In this document: positions 16,637 to 25,758 of the stretch, piece by piece
How positions within the stretch are numbered: position 1 is the stretch's first letter
Layout of the letters: the number at the start of each line of letters is the position of its first letter
Notes under the pieces: generated by a model
Databases searched by the model: none
Told to the model about the DNA's origin: nothing
The model's input: the letters and a program-made list of their open reading frames with translations, nothing else
Source of the DNA: Falsigemmobacter faecalis
GTDB taxonomy: Bacteria; Pseudomonadota; Alphaproteobacteria; Rhodobacterales; Rhodobacteraceae
DNA: 64,000 bases
Assembly: GCF_003863335.1 (NCBI RefSeq)
Contig: NZ_RRAZ01000021.1
Location: 1 to 64,000, forward strand
Direction of reading: 5' to 3'
Position numbers and translations under genes: made by a program

Positions 16637-17311
16637 GTGAACGATCTGAACACCGACCCGGACCTGACCCTTGCCGAACGTGCCGCCCTGGTGCTGCGCC
16701 AGGACATTCTGACCGGGCGGCACGCCCCCGGCGACCGCCTTGGCGTGGTGGAGCTGGCGCAAAGCCTTGGCATGGGGTCGACCCCGGTGCGCGAGGGGCT
16801 GTCGCGGCTGGTGTCTCAGGGTCTGGTGGTTTCAATCGGGCGGCGTGGCTTTCGGGTCAGCGACACCAGCCGCGAGGATCTGGAGGATCTGACCCTGCTG
16901 CGCCGTCTGGTTGAGGGAGAGGCGCTGCGCCGCTCGATCAGCCGTGGCGGCGACGACTGGGAGGCCGGCATCGTGGCCGCGCTGCACCGGCTGAAGAGTT
17001 TTGTGCGCCGTGAGGGGCTGCAGGCCCCGGAGGGTCATCCCGACTACGACGCGCTGCACAAGGCCTTTCACCTGGCGATGATTTCCGCCTGCGCGGCGCC
17101 GCGACTGCTGGCCACAGCGGTTGAACTTTATGACCAGGCGTATCGCTACCGCCGGTTGATGATGACCGAGCTCAAGGACCCTGAGACTTTCATCCGGGTC
17201 CATGAAGATCTCGCCGAAGTGGCGCTCTCCCGCGATATGGCGCGGGCCGAAAAGCTGCTTGGCGATCATCTCGAAACGACGCTGGCCTATGTCTACGCGC
17301 AGACCGGCTGA
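16637..17311 (+). CDS. GntR/FadR-family (FCD) transcriptional regulator
   Basis: A 224-residue regulator: winged helix at about residues 12-75 (VLRQDILTGRHAPGDRLGVV, MGSTPVREGLSRLVSQGLVV) and an FCD ligand domain with the metal-binding His residues expected in HKAFHLAMISA and VHEDLAEVAL. It starts at GTG 16637. It is embedded between the binding protein and the ATPase of the same transporter, so it most likely senses the transported acid or a metabolite and controls this cluster, perhaps at 15611-15640. Confidence 0.9.
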   Translation: MNDLNTDPDLTLAERAALVLRQDILTGRHAPGDRLGVVELAQSLGMGSTPVREGLSRLVSQGLVVSIGRRGFRVSDTSREDLEDLTLLRRLVEGEALRRSISRGGDDWEAGIVAALHRLKSFVRREGLQAPEGHPDYDALHKAFHLAMISACAAPRLLATAVELYDQAYRYRRLMMTELKDPETFIRVHEDLAEVALSRDMARAEKLLGDHLETTLAYVYAQTG

Positions 17312-17332
17312 CCCTGACAAGGAATTCCCTTC

Positions 17333-18100
17333 GTGACGGCGCTTCCAAAGTTCTCTTTCTCCGGCGCAACTCTGGCTTTTGGTCAGAAACCGATCCTTCG
17401 GAATATCTCATTTGATATTCCCGCCGGGCAGTTCACCTGCATTATCGGTGCATCGGGCTGCGGTAAAACCACGGCTCTGCGGCTGGCAGCCGGGCTTTAT
17501 CAGCCGACACAGGGGGCGGTGCTCTTTGACGGCGAGCCGATGTCTGCGCCGCGCGCGGATGTGGCGATTGTGTTTCAGGATTACGGCAAAGCGCTGCTGC
17601 CCTGGCGCACGGCCTTTGGCAATGTCTCGCTGGCGATGGAGGCCGGGGGAGTGCCAAAAGCCGGGCGCGCCGACCGGATTGAAGAGCTGCTGGCGCTGGT
17701 GGGTCTCGCCGGTCAGGGCGGTAAATATCCGACCGAGATGTCAGGCGGTATGCAGCAGCGGCTGCAGATTGCGCGCTGCCTCGCGCAAAATCCCTCGGTT
17801 CTGCTGATGGATGAGCCCTTTGGCGCTTTGGATGCGATGACGCGCCAGGGCCTTCAGGATGAGGTGCTGGAACTGGTCGCCCGCACGCAGACCACGGTGA
17901 TCTTCGTGACCCATGATCTCGAAGAGGCGATCTACCTTGGCGACCGTGTCATTGGACTTTTGCCCCATCCGGGCCGTGTGGGCATTGACGTGCCCGTCAA
18001 CCTGCCCCGCCCGCGGGATCAGCTTGCGACCCGCGAAGAACCTGAGTTTCTGCGCCTTCGCCGGGAGCTTTTTGACTTCATCAAGGGCTCTGAGGCATGA
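17333..18100 (+). CDS. ABC transporter ATPase (nitrate/sulfonate/taurine type)
   Basis: A 255-residue ATPase that energises the adjoining permeases. Walker A GASGCGKTTALRL, Q-loop FQDYGKALLPWRT, signature MSGGMQQRLQIARC, Walker B VLLMDEPFGALD and the H-loop FVTHDLEEA are all intact. It starts at GTG 17333 after AAGGAA. Its stop overlaps the first permease start (ATGA), so translation is coupled. Confidence 0.92.
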   Translation: MTALPKFSFSGATLAFGQKPILRNISFDIPAGQFTCIIGASGCGKTTALRLAAGLYQPTQGAVLFDGEPMSAPRADVAIVFQDYGKALLPWRTAFGNVSLAMEAGGVPKAGRADRIEELLALVGLAGQGGKYPTEMSGGMQQRLQIARCLAQNPSVLLMDEPFGALDAMTRQGLQDEVLELVARTQTTVIFVTHDLEEAIYLGDRVIGLLPHPGRVGIDVPVNLPRPRDQLATREEPEFLRLRRELFDFIKGSEA

Positions 18101-18885
18101 GCGCGGCCGCTGTCCCGCGCCTGCGGGTGAACTGGCTGGGCCTTGCGCTTCCGGCGGGGCTGCTGCTGGCGCTTGAGCTGTGGTTGCGGCTGTCCAACAT
18201 CACCACCGAAAGCCTGGCACCGCCGAGCGAAGTCTTTGTCACACTTCTGGAAAACCTCGCCAATGGCCGGCTGCCCGCCGCCACGCTGAAAACCCTGACC
18301 GGGGCTTTTGGCGGGCTTTTGATGGGCGGCATTCCGGGGCTGCTGCTCGGCATCGCCTTTGCGCTGGTGCCTGCGCTGGACCGCGCCATGGAGGTCACGA
18401 TTGAGGCTTTGCGCCCGATCCCTTCGGTGGCCCTTTTGCCGGTGGCGCTGATGGTCTTTGGCTTTGGCTATGGCATGGAATTCGCCATCGTCGGCAAAAG
18501 CTGCTTTTTCATGATGCTGATCCTGACCCGCGCTGCCGTGCGCGGGGTGGAGCCGCGTTTGCGCGAAGTCTCCCGGGTGCTGCGGCTTTCAAAACCGGCG
18601 ATGGTGTGGAAAATCATCCTGCCGGCCATCCTGCCGCGGCTTTTCGTGGCCTTTCGTCTGGGGGCCAGCCTTGCGCTGGTGGTCTCGGTCACGATTGAGA
18701 TTGCCGTTAACCCGCAGGGGCTTGGCTATGAGATCATGACCGCACGAGAGGCTTTGCGCCCGGATCTGATGTTGGCCTGCTTTATCTGGATCGGTCTTGT
18801 GGGCCTTGGGCTGAACGCGGGGCTGCTTTTGGCGCAGCGTAAACTTTTTGGCCGCGCGGCGCTGGCCGGTGAGGGAGTGAAATGA
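18097..18885 (+). CDS. ABC transporter permease (SsuC type), first copy
   Basis: A 262-residue inner-membrane protein with five to six helices and the BPD_transp_1 domain. The EAA-loop region is seen in EVSRVLRLSKPAMVWKIILP, and the ATPase-contact area follows IPSVALLPVALMVFGFGYGM. It overlaps both neighbours by ATGA, so ATPase and the two permeases are translated as one unit. It pairs with the next permease as a heterodimer. Confidence 0.9.
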   Translation: MSAAAVPRLRVNWLGLALPAGLLLALELWLRLSNITTESLAPPSEVFVTLLENLANGRLPAATLKTLTGAFGGLLMGGIPGLLLGIAFALVPALDRAMEVTIEALRPIPSVALLPVALMVFGFGYGMEFAIVGKSCFFMMLILTRAAVRGVEPRLREVSRVLRLSKPAMVWKIILPAILPRLFVAFRLGASLALVVSVTIEIAVNPQGLGYEIMTAREALRPDLMLACFIWIGLVGLGLNAGLLLAQRKLFGRAALAGEGVK

Positions 18886-19658
18886 GGTATCTTCTCACTT
18901 CCGGGCTGATGGGGCGCGGCGTCTCGGTGCTGGTGGCGGCAGGCGTTGTCTGGATCTGGCTGCTGATCTCACGCTCGGGCGCGATCTCGCCGCTGTTTTT
19001 GCCGGGGCCGGATAAGGCTTGGGCCTCGCTTCTGCGTGGCTTTGAAAACGGCGTTCTGCTGCGCCAGACGCTGGGCACTTTGCAGCATATGTTCTTTGGC
19101 TGGCTGGTGGCCTCGGTGGTGGCGGTGGGACTTGGCTCGGTGATCGGGATCTCGCCTCTGGCGCGCCGGATCTTTTCGCCTTTGCTGGAGTTTCTGCGCC
19201 CGCTGCCCGCTTCGGCGGTGATCCCGATTGCCATTGCTTTCATGGGCCTGTCCAATGCCATGGCGATCTTTGTGATCACCTTTGGCACGCTCTGGCCGAT
19301 CCTTTTGTCGACCGTGCAGGGCTTTAGTTCGGTTGAGCCGCGGCTTTATGAGGTGGCAAAGGCGCTGCGGATGGGCCGGATTGAGACCATTCGCAAGATC
19401 GTGCTGCCCTCAGCGCTGCCCGATATTCTGGCGGGGATGCGGATTTCGGTCACCGCCGCGCTGATCCTTTCGGTGGTCTGTGAGATGATTGCAGGGCTTG
19501 ACGGGCTGGGACACTACATCATGGTGTCGGCCAGACTGTACCGCTCGCCCGACCTTTTTGCGGGGGTGATCCTTCTGGGGGCGATCGGCTATGTGTCTTC
19601 AACACTGGTCAGCATGGCAGAGGCCCGCCTGCTGCGCTGGCGTGATCGCGGGCACTGA
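18882..19658 (+). CDS. ABC transporter permease (SsuC type), second copy
   Basis: A 258-residue permease similar in layout to the preceding one. Helices are visible in VSVLVAAGVVWIWLLI and MFFGWLVASVVAVGLGSVIG, and the EAA loop in EVAKALRMGRIETIRKIVLP. It starts at ATG 18882 inside the end of the first permease. A 12-bp gap leads to the LhgO-like oxidase, so the transporter and enzyme genes are probably co-transcribed. Confidence 0.9.
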   Translation: MRYLLTSGLMGRGVSVLVAAGVVWIWLLISRSGAISPLFLPGPDKAWASLLRGFENGVLLRQTLGTLQHMFFGWLVASVVAVGLGSVIGISPLARRIFSPLLEFLRPLPASAVIPIAIAFMGLSNAMAIFVITFGTLWPILLSTVQGFSSVEPRLYEVAKALRMGRIETIRKIVLPSALPDILAGMRISVTAALILSVVCEMIAGLDGLGHYIMVSARLYRSPDLFAGVILLGAIGYVSSTLVSMAEARLLRWRDRGH

Positions 19659-19670
19659 AGGGCGGGGCGC

Positions 19671-20867
19671 ATGACGACGGGACCGGTTTTTGACACGGTG
19701 ATTATTGGCGCGGGCATTATTGGCGCGGCCCTTGGGGCGGAACTCAGCCGCCGCCAGCCGGGGACACGGATCCTAGTGGCCGAAAAAGAGAGCCGCGCCG
19801 CCTTTCACCAGACCGGACGGAATTCGGGGGTGGTGCATTCGGGGATCTATTACACCCCCGGCAGTCTGAAAGCGCGGTTTTGCCGCGAAGGCCTTGAAGA
19901 GACACGGGCTTTTTGCACGGCGCGCGGCATCGGCTATGAGGCGCGCGGCAAGCTGATCGTCGCGACCGATGCCGCCGAAGACGCGCGGATGCAAAATCTG
20001 ATCACCCGCGCCGCCGAAAACGGCGTCGAAGCGTATCCCCTCGACCGTGCAGCTCTGCGCGCGCTGGAGCCGAATGTGACCGGGGTTGCGGCCCTGGATA
20101 TCCCCTCAACCGCGATCACCGATTACACCGGGATCACCCGCAGCCTGCTGGCCGATGTCGAAGCCGCGGGCGGAGAGCTGCGCTTTCATGCGCCGGTCAC
20201 CGAAGTCGCACGCCGGGGCGGGAGCTATGCCGTGACGATCGGCGGGCAGCAGGTGCAGGCCGGGCGCGTTGTGGCCTGCGCGGGGCTGGCCACGGACCGG
20301 GTGGCGAAGCTGATGGGGATCGATCCCGGCATTCGCATTCTGCCCTTCCGGGGCGAATATTTCGTGCTGCCTCAGGCCCTGAGCAGGATCACCCATCGGA
20401 TGATCTATCCGGTTCCCGATCCGGCGCTGCCCTTTCTGGGCGTGCATCTGACGCCGATGATTGATGGCACGATGACCGTGGGGCCGAATGCGGTGCTGTC
20501 TTTTGCGCGTGAGAAATACGGCCATTTCTCCGTCGATCTGCGCGACAGCTTTGACAGTCTGGGCTATCCCGGCCTCTGGCGGCTGCTGGCAAAGCACCCC
20601 AAAGCCAGCTTCGATGAGTTGCGCGCTTCGCTCTTCAGGCGCGGCTATCTGCGGCTGGTGCAGAAATACAGCCCCTCGGTGCAGCTTTCGGATCTGAGCA
20701 TCTACCGCTCAGCCAACCGCGCCCAGGCGGTGCGGCGCGACGGCAGCCTTGTGGATGACTTCCTGATCAAATCGGAAGGCGGGCTGACGGCGGTGCTGAA
20801 CGCGCCCTCACCCGCGGCCACTTCGGCGATGCCGATTGCGCGCTATATCGCCGATCAGCTCTCTTGA
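19671..20867 (+). CDS. lhgO: L-2-hydroxyglutarate oxidase-like FAD protein
   Basis: A 398-residue DAO-type flavoprotein with an N-terminal dinucleotide-binding motif (TVIIGAGIIGAALGAELSRR) and the LhgO-typical FHQTGRNSGVVHSGIYYTPG and LPFRGEYFVL. LhgO oxidises L-2-hydroxyglutarate to 2-oxoglutarate and passes electrons to the quinone pool. Here it is placed between an acid transporter and a FAH hydrolase, so it may act on a related 2-hydroxy acid. Family assignment is strong; the exact substrate is inferred. Confidence 0.85.
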   Translation: MTTGPVFDTVIIGAGIIGAALGAELSRRQPGTRILVAEKESRAAFHQTGRNSGVVHSGIYYTPGSLKARFCREGLEETRAFCTARGIGYEARGKLIVATDAAEDARMQNLITRAAENGVEAYPLDRAALRALEPNVTGVAALDIPSTAITDYTGITRSLLADVEAAGGELRFHAPVTEVARRGGSYAVTIGGQQVQAGRVVACAGLATDRVAKLMGIDPGIRILPFRGEYFVLPQALSRITHRMIYPVPDPALPFLGVHLTPMIDGTMTVGPNAVLSFAREKYGHFSVDLRDSFDSLGYPGLWRLLAKHPKASFDELRASLFRRGYLRLVQKYSPSVQLSDLSIYRSANRAQAVRRDGSLVDDFLIKSEGGLTAVLNAPSPAATSAMPIARYIADQLS

Positions 20868-20922
20868 CCCTGGCGCGAAACCGGTCCCTTCTTGCGCGAA
20901 ATTCTGCAACAGGGGGAACAGG

Positions 20923-21678
20923 ATGAGCCGGATTATTCGTTTTGAGCATGAGGGTGAGACGCAGTGGGGTCTGTGGCTGGAAGAGGGCATTCGTGCGCTG
21001 CCGCAGGGGCCTTATGGCGATCTCACGCCCTCAGGTCCGGTGATCGCGCAGGATGCGGTGCGGCTGCTGGCTCCGGTTCAGCCGCGCAAGCTGATCTGCG
21101 TGGGGCTGAACTACCGCCTTCACGCCGAGGAAGCGAATATGGCGATCCCGGAAGAGCCGATGATCTTCATGGTCTCGCCCGAGGCGGTGATCGGCCCGGA
21201 TGAGGTGATCCAGCTCGACAACGCGCAGGACCGCATTGATTATGAGGCCGAGATCGCGATCGTCATCGGAACGCGTTGCCGCAATGTCGCGGCGGCGGAT
21301 GCCGCTTCGGTGGTGCTGGGCTACAGCTGCGCCAATGACGTCTCAAACCGGGTGATGCAGAAGAAAGACGGCCAGTTCACCCGCGCAAAAAGCTTTGACA
21401 CCTATAAGCCGGTCGGTCCCTGGATCGTGCCCTGCAAAGACCCGGACACGCTCGCCATTTCGCTGCGGCAGAACGGTGAGGTGAAACAGGCCTCGACCAC
21501 GGGGGATATGATTTTCCCGACCACGAAGGTGATTGAGTTTATCTCCTCGATCATGACGCTTGAGCCGGGGGACGTTATTATCACCGGCACGCCTGCAGGG
21601 GTCGGGCCGATGAAAAGCGGCGATCTGATCGAGGTGGAAATTGAGGGTATCGGCACGCTCAGCAATAGGGTTGCCTGA
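20923..21678 (+). CDS. Fumarylacetoacetate hydrolase-family protein, second copy
   Basis: A 251-residue single-domain FAH enzyme, shorter than the one at 14583. It shows KLICVGLNYRLHAEEANM, the metal-binding DYEAEIAIVIG (ExE), CANDVSNRVMQ, KSFDTYKPVGPWIV and the family-typical GDVIITGTPAGVGPM. Relatives act as 2-hydroxyhepta-2,4-diene-1,7-dioate isomerases, acylpyruvate hydrolases or oxaloacetate decarboxylases. AGGGGGA lies before the ATG at 20923. It probably works with LhgO on the same pathway. Confidence 0.88.
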   Translation: MSRIIRFEHEGETQWGLWLEEGIRALPQGPYGDLTPSGPVIAQDAVRLLAPVQPRKLICVGLNYRLHAEEANMAIPEEPMIFMVSPEAVIGPDEVIQLDNAQDRIDYEAEIAIVIGTRCRNVAAADAASVVLGYSCANDVSNRVMQKKDGQFTRAKSFDTYKPVGPWIVPCKDPDTLAISLRQNGEVKQASTTGDMIFPTTKVIEFISSIMTLEPGDVIITGTPAGVGPMKSGDLIEVEIEGIGTLSNRVA

Positions 21679-21758
21679 GCGGAAAAAAACGGACGGGCGG
21701 GGCGGTTTTTTTCCGGGGCTGCCCCCGCCCTGCAAGCGCCGAAATTAAATATCGCTGC

Positions 21759-21786
21759 GCAAAATATGCAGAACTGTTTTGCAAAA
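21759..21786. promoter_or_regulatory. Candidate operator upstream of tctC
   Basis: GCAAAA (21759-21764) and TTTTGC (21777-21782) form an inverted repeat, and TTTTGCAAAA (21777-21786) is itself palindromic. It lies in the AT-richer leader 150 bp before tctC. The core TTTGCAAA resembles RamB-type sites. A link to the ScfR/RamB-type regulator at 35744 is speculative. Confidence 0.3.
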
Positions 21787-21935
21787 AATCACGCCAATCC
21801 GGCCATTTACACTGGCTGCGACATATTGTCCTTTCCCCTCAGGGGATAGCCTTTTCTGCATAGCGCAGAGAGGGAGACGCCAGGAGATCAAAGCTGAGGA
21901 GGCTTTGCCCCGGCGTTGGTTTGAGAGGAAAGATG

Positions 21936-22895
21936 ATGAAAGCCATTCTGCTGGCCGCCGCTGCGACGGCTGCTTTTTCGGGCGCAGCCTTTGCTGAATT
22001 CCCCGATCGTGCGATCACCTGGATCGTGCCCTTTGGCGCAGGCGGCGTGACCGATATCACCTCGCGCCGTCTGGCCGAGCGTCTGCAGGCCGAGCTGGGC
22101 CAGCCGGTGATTGTTGAAAACAAGCCCGGCGCAGGCGGGATTGTCGGCTCGCAGGAGGCCCGCATCGCGGCGCCGGACGGCTATACCGTGCTGCTGGCCA
22201 CCTCGGGTCCCTTTGGGATCCAGGCGGCGCTGAGCCCGGAGAAACTGCCCTATGATCCGCTGGGTGATTTTGAATTCATCCATGGCGTGACGGCCTCGCC
22301 GCAGCTGATCGTGGCGAATTATGATGCGCCTTTCAACACCATGGCGGAACTGGTGGCCTATGCCAAAGAGCACCCGGGCGATCTGAACTTCGGCTCGCCG
22401 GGGGTGGGCACGGCGCAGCATCTGGGCGGAGAGTTGTTCAAACGCGCCGCCGGGATCGATCTGGAGCATATCCCCTATACCTCCGGCTCGACCCAGATGG
22501 TCGATCTGGCGGCGGGCGTGATTGATCTGTCTTTTGAGTATCAGACCGTTGTCGCGCCCTATGTTGACGACAAAAAGATGAAGGTCCTCGGCGTCACGCT
22601 GGGCGAGCGTCTGAAAGCCAGCCCTGATATTCAAAGCGTGGCTGAGGCGGGCTATCCTGATGCGGTCAACGTGGGCTGGACCTTCCTTGCGGTGCCGAAA
22701 AACACCCCCGAGGATATCCGCGCCCGACTGGAAGAGGCCATGGCCAAAGTCATGAACGAGCCCGCGATCGTCGCTCAGGTTGAATCCGACGGCCGCAGCG
22801 TGGTGAACCTCAAGGGTCACCAGCCGGGCCACGATTATATCTCGGCTGAGATCGCCAAGTTCAAAGCGGCGGCCGAAGGCATTTCGCTGAAATAA
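21936..22895 (+). CDS. tctC: Tripartite tricarboxylate transporter binding protein TctC
   Basis: A 319-residue periplasmic Bug/TctC receptor with a Sec signal (MKAILLAAAATAAFSGAAFA). The family motifs WIVPFGAGGVTDITSRRLAE, IVENKPGAGGIVGSQ and GSPGVGTAQHLGGELFK are clear. The second of two adjacent ATGs (21936) is chosen because GAGAGG then sits 7 bases away. It captures di- or tricarboxylates and delivers them to TctAB encoded downstream; an intercistronic hairpin follows. Confidence 0.93.
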   Translation: MKAILLAAAATAAFSGAAFAEFPDRAITWIVPFGAGGVTDITSRRLAERLQAELGQPVIVENKPGAGGIVGSQEARIAAPDGYTVLLATSGPFGIQAALSPEKLPYDPLGDFEFIHGVTASPQLIVANYDAPFNTMAELVAYAKEHPGDLNFGSPGVGTAQHLGGELFKRAAGIDLEHIPYTSGSTQMVDLAAGVIDLSFEYQTVVAPYVDDKKMKVLGVTLGERLKASPDIQSVAEAGYPDAVNVGWTFLAVPKNTPEDIRARLEEAMAKVMNEPAIVAQVESDGRSVVNLKGHQPGHDYISAEIAKFKAAAEGISLK

Positions 22896-22913
22896 GCCTC
22901 TCTCTCTTCTGCG

Positions 22914-22947
22914 GGCCGCCCCTGCCCTTTCGGTGCGGGCGGCCTTT
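22914..22947 (+). terminator. Hairpin between tctC and tctB
   Basis: GGCCGCCC (22914-22921) pairs with GGGCGGCC (22937-22944), followed by TTT. The position, 19 bp after tctC and 30 bp before tctB, suits a partial terminator or mRNA-stabilising hairpin that keeps binding-protein levels above the membrane subunits. Confidence 0.65.
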
Positions 22948-22974
22948 CTGACACGACCGATCCCGGAGCAGAAC

Positions 22975-23412
22975 ATGCGGCGCGAAACGGCGGCAGGGCT
23001 GACCTTCCTTGTCATATCTCTCTTCTTTCTGTTCTTCGGGATGGAGCTTCCGATGGGCACCGCCCGCCGGGTTGGTCCCGGGGTGATGCCGGTCGGCGCC
23101 GCGGCGCTGCTGCTGGTGCTGGCGGTGGTTATTCTGGTGCAGGATTTCCTCAGCCGCTCAGGCCGCCGCATTGACGGGTTCAACTGGCGCGGGCTGGCGG
23201 CCATCGCGGCCTCGGTGCTGATCTTCGCGCTGGCGGTGCATCCGCTGGGCATGGTGGTCACGGTCATTTTGTCGGTTCTGGTGGCGGGGGCGGCGGAAAA
23301 GCCGTTCCGCGCGCTGGAATCGCTGATGCTGGGCTGCGGCCTGGCCCTCGCCGCAGTGGCGATCTTCATCTACGGCATCGGGATGCGCATCCCGGTCTGG
23401 CCGAACTTCTGA
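22975..23412 (+). CDS. tctB: Tripartite tricarboxylate transporter small subunit TctB
   Basis: A 145-residue protein with four membrane helices (TAAGLTFLVISLFFLFFGME, GVMPVGAAALLLVLAVVILV, IAASVLIFALAVHPLGMVV, MLGCGLALAAVAIFIYGIG). The pattern ARRVGPGVMP is typical of TctB. GGAG lies before the ATG at 22975. It partners TctA in the sodium- or proton-driven uptake of carboxylic acids. Confidence 0.9.
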   Translation: MRRETAAGLTFLVISLFFLFFGMELPMGTARRVGPGVMPVGAAALLLVLAVVILVQDFLSRSGRRIDGFNWRGLAAIAASVLIFALAVHPLGMVVTVILSVLVAGAAEKPFRALESLMLGCGLALAAVAIFIYGIGMRIPVWPNF

Positions 23413-23421
23413 GGGCCGGAT

Positions 23422-24918
23422 ATGGAATTCTTCGACAACGCCATTCTGGGGCTGACCACGGCGCTGACGCTGCAGAACCTGGGCTATGCCTTCATGGGCT
23501 GTCTTTTGGGCACGCTGATCGGGGTGCTGCCGGGGCTGGGGCCGCTGGCAACCATTTCGATGCTTTTGCCGCTGACCTATGCGCTGGATCCGACGGCGGC
23601 GCTGATCATGCTGGCGGGGATTTATTACGGCGCGCAATATGGTGGCTCGACCACGGCCATTCTGGTGAACCTGCCGGGTGAAAGCTCGGCGGTGGTGACG
23701 GCGCTTGACGGCTATCAGATGGCGCGTCAGGGCCGTGCGGGCGTGGCGCTTGCGACGGCGGCGATTTCTTCCTTCATCGCGGGTACCTTTGCGACCGTCT
23801 TTATCATGGCGCTGGCGCGGCCTCTGGCGCAGGTGGCTTTCAGCTTTGGGCCGGGTGAATATCTGGCGATGATGGTGCTGGGGCTGATCCTTGCGACCGT
23901 ATTGTCAAATGCGCGGCTGATTGAAAGCATTGCCATGGTGCTGGTCGGGATCCTGCTCTCGACCGTGGGCCTTGATAGCGTCACCGCGGATGAGCGCTTT
24001 ACCTTTGGCGCGATGAAGCTTTTTGACGGGCTGGATTTCGTGGTCATGGCCATGGCGGTCTTTGGCTTTGCAGAGATCGTGAAGAACCTCGGCGAAAGCG
24101 ATGACGGCCCCAAGGGCACTGCGAAAATCTCGCGGCTGATGCCCAACCGGAGCGAGCTTGCCGAAATGACCCCGCCTGCGGCGCGTGGCACCCTTCTGGG
24201 CTCTTTCCTTGGGATCCTGCCGGGGGGCGGCGCTGCGCTGGCCTCCTTTGCCTCTTATGCCATGGAAAAGCGTCTGGCCAAACGCCCGCTGAACTTCGGC
24301 AAGGGTGAGATTGCCGGTGTGGCAGGCCCTGAGGCTGCCAATAACGCGGCCTCTCAGACCTCCTTTATTCCGCTGCTGACGCTGGGGATCCCCTCGAACG
24401 CCGTGATGGCGCTGATGGTCGGGGCGATGATGATCCACGACATCACGCCGGGCCCGAAGGTCATGGAGACCAATCCGGCGCTGATCTGGGGGCTGATCGC
24501 CTCGATGTGGATCGGCAATGTGATCCTGGTGATCCTGAACCTGCCGCTGGTCGGCGTCTGGGTGAAGCTGCTGAGCGTGCCTTACCGGCTGCTTTATCCG
24601 GCCATCGTGATCCTGTGCTGCATCGGGGCCTGGTCGCTGAAGAACGACAGCTATGAAGTTCTGATGTGCGCGGTGATGCTGGTTGCGGGCTATCTGATCG
24701 TGCAGATCGGCCTGCCGCCTGCGCCGCTGCTGATGGGCTTTATTCTTGGCCCGATGATGGAGGAGAACCTGCGCCGGGTGCTGCAGCTGTCGCGCGGCGA
24801 TGTGATGGCGGTCTTTTCCTCGCCGATCTCCATCGGTTTCTATCTGCTGGCGGCGGGGGCGATCATTGCCATGGCGCTGCCCTCGTTCCGAAAGAACCGC
24901 GACGTTCTGGAGGAGTGA
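23422..24918 (+). CDS. tctA: Tripartite tricarboxylate transporter large subunit TctA
   Basis: A 498-residue, roughly 12-helix membrane protein that forms the transport path. TctA hallmarks are GVLPGLGPLATISMLLPLTY, GIYYGAQYGGSTTAILVNLP, the second pore-type GSFLGILPGGGAALASFASY, and EAANNAASQTSFIPLLTLG. Full length. Last gene of the tct operon and directly followed by a strong terminator. Confidence 0.95.
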   Translation: MEFFDNAILGLTTALTLQNLGYAFMGCLLGTLIGVLPGLGPLATISMLLPLTYALDPTAALIMLAGIYYGAQYGGSTTAILVNLPGESSAVVTALDGYQMARQGRAGVALATAAISSFIAGTFATVFIMALARPLAQVAFSFGPGEYLAMMVLGLILATVLSNARLIESIAMVLVGILLSTVGLDSVTADERFTFGAMKLFDGLDFVVMAMAVFGFAEIVKNLGESDDGPKGTAKISRLMPNRSELAEMTPPAARGTLLGSFLGILPGGGAALASFASYAMEKRLAKRPLNFGKGEIAGVAGPEAANNAASQTSFIPLLTLGIPSNAVMALMVGAMMIHDITPGPKVMETNPALIWGLIASMWIGNVILVILNLPLVGVWVKLLSVPYRLLYPAIVILCCIGAWSLKNDSYEVLMCAVMLVAGYLIVQIGLPPAPLLMGFILGPMMEENLRRVLQLSRGDVMAVFSSPISIGFYLLAAGAIIAMALPSFRKNRDVLEE

Positions 24919-24922
24919 CGGA

Positions 24923-24948
24923 AAAGGCCCCGGGAAACCGGGGCCTTT
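24923..24948. terminator. Bidirectional terminator after tctA
   Basis: AAAGGCCCCGG and CCGGGGCCTTT form a perfect 11-bp stem with a GAAA tetraloop, giving a T-rich tail on both strands. It sits in the short gap between the converging tctA and enoyl-CoA hydratase genes. Confidence 0.92.
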
Positions 24949-24951
24949 GTC

Positions 24952-25746
24952 TTAGCCTTCGAGCGTGACCTTATGGGCGCGTTTGTGGACGAAATCCCCC
25001 AGCCGCGTCTGCACATCCTCGCCGCTTTGCACCATGGCCATGATGAGGCCCTCGGTATAAAGCCCGTCGGTGGCCGACATATCAGCGATTTTATGAATGC
25101 CGGTGACGATGGCGTAATTCGACAAAGGCGCATTGCCGGCGATTTTGCGCGCCAGCTCCATCCCCAGCTCTGCCGCCGGTTTGTCGCCTTTGGCCGCATC
25201 GCAGATGTAGTGGCAAAGACCCATGGCCTTGCCCTCATGGACATCGACCACACGGCCCGTCAGCATCATTTCGACCATGCGGCCTGGCGTGATGATCCGC
25301 GCGGTGCGCACCGTGGCGCCGCCGCCGGTGAAGATCCCCCGCGTGCCTTCAGGCAGCGCGAAATAGGTCGAGGTATCGGCCACCCGCACATGCGCGGCAG
25401 AGGCCAGCTCCAGCCCGCCGCCCACGACAGCGCCCTGCATCACAGCCACCACCGGCACGCCCGAGTGCTGGATGCGGTCAAAGGCGCGGTGCCAGCCCTG
25501 ACAGACCCGCATGAATTCCACACCCGAGCGGACCTTATCGTGATGCTCGCGCAGATCGAGGCCGGCGCAGAAGTGATCGCCCTCAGCCTTCATCAGCACT
25601 ACACGGATGTGTTTGGGAATATTGGCAAACCAGGCCTCAATCTCATTGACGGAGGCCTCATCAATGGCGTTGCGCTTCTCCGGACGCGAGAGGGTGACAA
25701 TGGCGATGCCGTCGTCTTCGGTCACGCTGAGATAGGGTTTATGCAT
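24952..25746 (-). CDS. Enoyl-CoA hydratase/isomerase (crotonase) family
   Basis: A 264-residue crotonase-fold enzyme. The CoA-binding and oxyanion-hole regions are seen in VVLMKAEGDHFCAGLDLREH and AVMQGAVVGGGLELASAAHV, with the active-site loop LPEGTRGIFTGGG. Such enzymes hydrate enoyl-CoA or perform related acyl-CoA chemistry. It is 12 bp downstream of the acyl-CoA dehydrogenase, with which it forms a beta-oxidation-like pair. Acyl chain specificity is not visible. Confidence 0.88.
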   Translation of the reverse strand: MHKPYLSVTEDDGIAIVTLSRPEKRNAIDEASVNEIEAWFANIPKHIRVVLMKAEGDHFCAGLDLREHHDKVRSGVEFMRVCQGWHRAFDRIQHSGVPVVAVMQGAVVGGGLELASAAHVRVADTSTYFALPEGTRGIFTGGGATVRTARIITPGRMVEMMLTGRVVDVHEGKAMGLCHYICDAAKGDKPAAELGMELARKIAGNAPLSNYAIVTGIHKIADMSATDGLYTEGLIMAMVQSGEDVQTRLGDFVHKRAHKVTLEG

Positions 25747-25758
25747 GGGTCGTCCCTT

